Shown: positions 58,501 to 64,000 of the stretch, one piece after another
Numbering within the stretch: position 1 is the stretch's first letter
Layout: each line of letters begins with the position of its first letter
Source of the DNA: Diospyros lotus
Lineage: Eukaryota > Streptophyta > Magnoliopsida > Ericales > Ebenaceae
Reading direction: 5' to 3'
DNA length: 64,000 nucleotides
Assembly (NCBI RefSeq): GCF_014633365.1
Contig: NC_068341.1
Span: 1,550,001-1,614,000, forward strand
Notes under the pieces: generated by a model
The model's database searches: none
Seen by the model: the letters and a program-made list of their open reading frames with translations, nothing else
What the model was told of the DNA's origin: nothing
Translations under genes and position numbers: made by a program

Positions 58501-60380
58501 ACATTACATTTGATTATAAAAAAAAAAAGAGTTAAATTACAGTCACATTTAAACAACATCATTTTAGGAAATCAAATACTTGTTTTTAATATGTTGTTAT
58601 AATTTTTAAATAATAAAAATATAAATACATCAATACACAGATACCATGATTAAGTGGCCAAACATCAATTTCGTTTAAAGGGCTACGCCAGGATAATGAT
58701 TACAGTGCATTTTATTTTTAGTTTATAAACAATTATATTAGTTAATTAAATAATTTAAAATACGATATATTTATTATTAATTAATATAATTATTCAAAAT
58801 AAAATGCATTATTATTATTATTATTATTATTATTTAACTATTTATTATTGGCCAAATCTATTTCTTCACCTCTATGTTTTATATTTTTTTTTATAAGGTC
58901 GTTCAAAATTTTTATTGTTTTAATTATTTGTCAAAATTTGTATTTTCAAATCAATTTAATTTCTATATTTTGATTTTTTTTTTTGGTGGGTGATAAGTCA
59001 ATTTTTTTGTTATTTCAATTATACCAATATAATTATATTTTTAAATTAATTTAATTCTTATATTTTGATATAAAAATATGATAAATAGTTAGTTTCAATT
59101 GAATCATTGTATTTTGAAAGGAAAGGCATGCATGCAATTTGTGAGGAAATCCATGGGCAGTTTAGGGAAAAACGAAAATGAACGCTTCCTTCCCGCCAAG
59201 CCGGAGAAGACAATTGGCTTCGAGGCCCAGAATGAAGTAGGGGCCCACAGAACTGGATTTGGGCCAAGGAACGATGAAGCAGGATCTTACACTAATTTTT
59301 TGACACGTGTGACTTTGCAATTATACGCATGGCACTGATTTTTTTAATATTTGTAATAATATTTAACCATTTAATTTGCACTTATTATAATGATTTTCCT
59401 AATTACTTATGTTTTATGCACGAAAATTAAGGCTTTTTGGCACTAATTTTTTATTTAAGAAATGCTACACATGGTTAAAAAATATAACTGTTTATGGATA
59501 TTATTTTATAAAAAATATATTTTTAAAGTCAATAGAAAAAAAGATAAAGTTGGTTTAGAATCTTTATAACAGAAAATAGTTCAGGAGATACTGAAGAGAA
59601 AGAGAGAATTAAGAAGATGTCAGAGAGAAAAAAGAGATGTTGGAGAGAAAGAAGGAAAGTAAATAAAGAGGAAACGTCGAAAAATTGTCACGTTAATATA
59701 CGTGTGTATCACTTGATAGCTAAATATTTAAATATGTGATTTTATAAAATTCAGAAGCACATTTAGAATCGCAACAAAACTAAAATTTCATAAAAAAAAA
59801 AAATTAGAAGTAAAAATATGCTTTTTGACCTAAAATCAAACTTAAACTATATAATAATGGGCCCAAGACTTGAGTTATCAAGAGTTGTTTTATTAATATT
59901 TTTAAAATTATAAATGAGCTGAGTCAAGTTGAAGTCGAATTTAAATTAAATATCTAAAGACTTGGTATAATTTGTTTAGAATTTGAATGGGTTATCTATA
60001 TTAAAATCTAAAATTAATATATTCTAATATGTATATATATAAATCTATATCCTATGATAATTTTATAAAAATTAAGAGAAGACAAAGAGCCCCTTCAAAT
60101 AGACTTGACTTTGTTACCCGATATCTCTATAAAACTAAACTAGAGGAATGGGGTGAGAGGAGAGGAGAATTTAGCTGAGGGAGCTTAAAAGGGTCCTGGC
60201 CAATTGAATAAATTGGGGCCTGCAAGGGTGCAGTGTGTGGGAATAAATAGGAATATGGACAAGCATTGAATTAAATGCTAGGGGGATAAGAAGTGCAATG
60301 GCCAAATTGCAGACTGGCCCCCTAGATTAGATTAGATAGGCCCCTGAGGGAATCCTATGAGGCACACTCTTTCTTCCACA
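55600..60380. other. AT-rich intergenic region
   Basis: No supported gene. Contains a palindromic segment (55803-55988), TA and ATT microsatellites (about 56058-56071 and 58808-58835) and an isolated GC-richer block (about 59110-59335) with a 79-codon frame of no recognisable family. Confidence 0.6.
55803..55988. repeat. AT-rich palindrome
   Basis: The arm 55803-55870 (TTTGTTGTTTCGATTACACC ... ATTTTGATGT) and the arm 55919-55988 are imperfect inverse copies around a ~48-bp loop. A related sequence recurs at about 58910-59075, so it is a dispersed family, perhaps a MITE. Confidence 0.65.
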
Positions 60381-60389
60381 AAGCAATGC

Positions 60390-61312
60390 ACCATAACTCA
60401 ACTCCAACCCTACAAATGTTGTCTCACCCAGCTTTTTTCAAACCCCAAAATCATCCACTAATGTCCAATCAATCTCAATCTCCATCTAGCAAGTACTTGT
60501 AAAAAATTATTTGGCGCCATGTAATTTATTTCTAGTATTTTAAGTTCAAAACATACTTCTCGTATAAAATAGGTAACAAATAAGTTGATAAACATATATT
60601 TAAATAATAAAAATATCTCTCACTTAATTATAAATCACTACTTTTGTATTTGTCTATTTTGCCTTCTCATCTTTCTCTCATTTCCATAGCTACCTCTAGC
60701 AATTGTCGTCTTACTTCATCGTTTCTTCGTGTTGCCTCGTTGCTCGCCTCGTTAATGTATCTTCATCATTGTTGTCGCCTCAAGTGCCTCGTCGATACAT
60801 CATCATCGTCGATGTTGCCTCGTCAATGCATCATCGTCGCCACTATTGCCTTGCCACTGTATCTTCGCCTCCTGATTGTTGCCTGCCTTGCATCGATCAG
60901 GCTTTATCCCGAATGAAACCTGATCACTTCATCTCGAATGCAGATGAAACCCATGATAAAACCCAATTAGGTTCATCTACTGTGGACAAAAGAAAGAGAA
61001 AAGGCAACAAATGGGTGAAATATTTTGATCACTTTCACGTGTGTCTAAGTCTATGTGTAAGCTTGTATGTAAATATAATACGGTCCTTTAAGTTTTCACT
61101 TGTTCGGTCAAAAATATATCTTTAAATTTTCATTTGTTTCGGTCAAAAATATATTTATCATCTAAAATGTAAATAAAATCAAATTCTAAAAGACTTGAAA
61201 TGCTAAAACCAAACCACAACTCAGCTCCAACCGTACAAATGTTGCCTAACCCAGCTTTTTTTCAAACCCCAAATCATCCACTAATGTCCAATCAATCTCC
61301 ATCTATCAATTA
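60390..61312. repeat. direct duplication of ~100 bp, 815 bp apart
   Basis: 60390-60490 and 61205-61312 share TACAAATGTTG, CCAGCTTTTTTCAAACCCC and ATCCACTAATGTCCAATCAA in the same order. Between them is a GTCGCC/TCATCG-rich segment (about 60690-60900). Confidence 0.8.
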
Positions 61313-61618
61313 TTTATTGTAATATAACATCAGACTATTTTCTTAAACGCGTCATGTGATTGATTTTTAGTATTTGGTCTAAGTGTAATTAAAAAATACT
61401 ATAGACAAAGATTTAGATTTAGATTTAGAATGTATGAAAAACATGAACTGCAGCTAAAGTAGCTAACCTCTGTGTTTGTTGTGGCTGTTCAATTTCCAAA
61501 GGCTGTAGGACCCAAATCAAGGTTCCTGATGGGTTTGGAATCAAACCCTGTTTGCCCCCGCTCCTAAGAAGAAGCATGTGATCTCCGTTCAAGTATGCAT
61601 CATATTTTCACTTGTCAA

Positions 61619-61690
61619 CATCTTTGCATGACCCACATCCACACACCCAATCAGACATCTTTGCATGACCCACATCCACACACCCAATCA
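61619..61690. repeat. 36-bp tandem duplication
   Basis: CATCTTTGCATGACCCACAT, then CCACACACCCAATCAG, occurs twice in direct tandem, about 560-620 bp upstream of the coiled-coil gene. It could fall in that gene's promoter. Confidence 0.85.
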
Positions 61691-62109
61691 GTCCCCTCAC
61701 ATGCAACTTTATTGCATTATATTTAAATCATGGAGAGAGCCTGCACAGTAGTAGTAAATTAGAATGCAATAAATAAAGAAGAGTGCGATAATGATCTTTT
61801 CATAATCAAAAGTTAAGCTGAAAAGCATGTAATAATGACTCTTAATCACAAACATGTTATCATCTTATCCTTCTGATGATATTTTCTGTACAAAAATTGT
61901 GTGAAAGTACTATCTTTCTTGTGTTCTATGCACATATATATATATATATATATATTTGGTTCCTGCAGGTAGAAAAATGTTTAGGTAAATCTAGCTACCA
62001 CTTATTCATGGAGGAGCCTCTGGAAAAAATTTATGTCATCTACATTCACTTCTGATCTACTAATTCACCCACTTCTCTTTCCTCTCCATATCTTCTACAC
62101 CACTGTAAT

Positions 62110-62160
62110 ATGTATATGTGTGTGTGTGTGTGCGCGCGCGCGCGCGGGCGCACGCGTGTA
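62110..62160. repeat. alternating (TG)n(CG)n tract
   Basis: About 50 bp of alternating purine and pyrimidine (ATGTGTGTG...GCGCGCGCG...CACGCGTG), a classical Z-DNA-prone sequence, ending 82 bp before the ATG of the downstream gene, so in its promoter or 5' leader. Confidence 0.9.
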
Positions 62161-62242
62161 ATATAATATCTTGTGTGCACAATAAAAACTGGCATTTGGA
62201 AACTACATGATGAGGTAAGAGGAGAGGAGCCCAAACAAAAGT

Positions 62243-62687
62243 ATGGGTAGCACCAAGAGCAAGGACAGGAGCAGCCCATGTGAGAACAAAGGCTTGAAAG
62301 AAAAGGTGAGGTTTCTGGAGAGGGAGATTGGAGAGATTATGCGCATCAGAGAGAATGAGAACCAGGCCCATGAGCATGAGATGGTGGTTTATGCGTTTAA
62401 AGAGGCAGAGTGGAAGAGGGAGAGGAAGATGCTGAGAGAGGAGGCGAAGAAGCTGAGGAAGACGGTGGAAGCGAGGGAGGAGAGGGTGAGGGAAATGAAA
62501 GAAGGGGTGCCGGGAGAGAAGATGGAGAAAGAGTTGGAGTACTGGGAGCTTCTGGGGACTACCAGCTACATGGTGGAGCAAATGATGGAGGAGAGAGCCC
62601 GGCGCGACGAGGCGGTGGAGAAGTGGAAGCGGCTCTATCTGGCCATCAAGATTGAGCTAGATGATCTCATCCAGAGGACACACCAAG
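62243..62687 (+). CDS. coiled-coil protein of unknown function, exon 1
   Basis: First coding exon of a 224-residue protein. Starts MGSTKSKDRSSPCENKGLK; residues ~18-149 are strongly charged and helical (LKEKVRFLEREIGEIMRIRE; FKEAEWKRERKMLREEAKKL; EERARRDEAVEKWKRLYLAI) and predict a long coiled coil. Donor CACCAAG|GTACGA, phase 1. Plants have conserved proteins with the LDDLIQRTHQG block at this position, but I know of no established function. No signal peptide or membrane segment. The start is the first ATG after an in-frame stop upstream. Confidence 0.85.
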
Positions 62688-62910
62688 GTACGAGCAATGC
62701 TTTCAACTACCATTATAACTAGCTAGGAATTCAAACCTATATATTTCTCTTTCTTCTGTAAACAGGGGGCTCTCGAGTTAAAACAGCAGATTTCAACTAA
62801 CAAAAAACATTCAAACATGACAGATTTGCTCTAGTAGCTAGTTTTGGAAAGTTATAGGCAGATACCAGAATGATGATAACAGCCTCCGATTTCTACTGTT
62901 GCTCTTGTAG

Positions 62911-63140
62911 GAGAAAGATGGCGGTGGAAAGCAGAGGAAGAAGAACCGTTGAGGCAGGAACTGAAAGCAAAGGAAGAAACCATTGCACTTCTGCAAGCAA
63001 GATTAGCTTCTGTGGAGAAAGAGGGAGCCAGAAGGGACAGAGAGGTGGACATACTGAGGCAGAGCTTGAGAATCGTGACCCACAAGAAGAAGCAGCCAAC
63101 AACTGTTGCCAAGAACCTCGGTAGAAAGTTGCATTTGTAA
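62911..63140 (+). CDS. coiled-coil protein of unknown function, exon 2
   Basis: Acceptor TTGCTCTTGTAG. It continues in phase as G-ERWRWKAEEEEPLRQELKA, with ETIALLQARLASVEKEGARR, REVDILRQSLRI and a basic C-terminus (THKKKQPTTVAKNLGRKLHL) before TAA at 63138-63140. Together the two exons give 224 residues. The intron is 223 bp. The basic tail after a coiled coil could serve nucleic-acid or membrane contact; that is only inference. Confidence 0.85.
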
Positions 63141-64000
63141 AACAACAGAAACGTAGGTTATATTATCATTGTACAAGGCAAGATAGAATGCTGAAGTCCA
63201 AAAATGCTATATGCTTTATCAGTCTGATAAAAAGAGAGATCACCATTATCATGCCAATTCATTTCTACCCAGCCAAATTTTATCCCAAAATACCTCAACA
63301 TCTGACTGCATGCAGGTTTCAGAGTCCAGGAGGCAGAACTACAACAATCAAAGAGAGACACCAGTATCATCCTCCTGCTATCAATCAGTGAGATCATCCG
63401 GTAGTGTCAGGACAAACAAATTAAACTAGACACTCTTTCTTTAGAAAAGCAAGTCTAAGATAAGAATGATCTGTTTTTTATGATGAAACCCAAAATGTGA
63501 GTCATCATCAAGACTGACTGGTAGCTAAACAAGGTGAATGAGTTGCTAAATACGTATATGAACATCATTATTTAATATTTCCCTTATAATCATCAGAACG
63601 AATCATCTATAATGCAAGTCAATGGTGAAATGACGAATTTTAACCTTTTGTTTCTGTAATTTATTAGTTTTTGTTTGATACTATCGAGTGTTAAAGTAAG
63701 CCAATAGCCTATCCTCTGTCTTAGAGGCAAAAGAAGTGTTTTGTCCTATCTATTTTGTGGGAAAATAAGTTCCACAAATGCACACCTTCCCATGTTCCCA
63801 TGGCAACTTCAGCCTCTGTAGATGCATCCAAAGTGAAGAAACTTTACTGTAAATGCAAAATATACAGGGAAAATAAAGCTTCCAAATCTGTGGTGCCATT
63901 CATATTTGGAGCCTATGTTGGCAATCCAATTACAATCAAAATACTTCTAGCAATACAATGATATGCTTATACTTTGGATTTCACGAGCATAAGAACGATG
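63141..64000. other. 3' flank, nothing recognised
   Basis: Downstream of the coiled-coil gene. No convincing further exon or RNA gene; the 3' UTR end is not determinable. Confidence 0.5.

Noticed and set aside
59099..59338. 79-residue frame in a GC-richer block
   Set aside because: No recognised domain or splice partner; too short to support as a gene.
60644..61125. Overlapping frames of 90 and 140 residues in the intergenic region
   Set aside because: Ser/Leu/Cys-rich and made from TCATCG/GTCGCC low-complexity sequence; no family resemblance.
62060..62581. Minus-strand 173-residue frame opposite the coiled-coil gene
   Set aside because: Leu/Pro/His-rich antisense shadow; the plus-strand exon joins in phase with a second exon and has the proper splice signals.

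Overview
This is a plant nuclear window, most likely from a dicot. The evidence is spliced class XI myosin exons with GT/AG introns, an AT-rich background, and several kinds of plant transposable element (Copia LTR retrotransposons, an RTE-type LINE, hAT and PIF/Harbinger-like elements). No bacterial or organelle gene was seen.

About 55 kb of the window is one gene on the minus strand: a class XI myosin, the plant actin-based organelle motor. It runs from about 55.2 kb (5' end) down past the left edge. I could place 22 exons that join without a phase break into 911 codons: the SH3-like N-terminus, the motor head (P-loop, switch I, switch II, SH1 helix), six IQ motifs and the start of the coiled coil. 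After them comes the most unusual feature, a coiled-coil exon present seven times in tandem (8158 to 614). Every copy is phase 0-0. Six copies have usable splice sites. The seventh (copy 5) has lost its donor GT and carries a solo LTR about 15 bp from its acceptor. Unit sequence continues to about position 183, so more copies may lie to the left, as must the rest of the tail and the globular DIL domain.

The introns are packed with mobile DNA, while every exon remains open. The ~20-kb intron between the last motor-head exon and the first IQ exon (15378-35722) holds Copia element A (18218-23275) inside a long-inverted-repeat element (17425-23705). It also holds a 10.2-kb nest: Copia B (24720-34931) contains a solo LTR, which contains minus-strand Copia C (29547-34412). 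Each layer of that nest is proven by its own 5-bp target duplication. Other introns hold a non-autonomous LTR element with a nested hAT element (37314-39945), an almost full-length RTE LINE (42879-46207), several LINE fragments, a MITE and a 2.66-kb LTR with an internal minisatellite.

From 55.6 to 62.1 kb is AT-rich intergenic DNA with palindromic and directly repeated segments but no supported gene. At 62243-63140, plus strand, lies a small two-exon gene for a 224-residue charged coiled-coil protein of unknown function, with an alternating TG/CG tract just upstream. The last ~860 bp shows nothing I can support.
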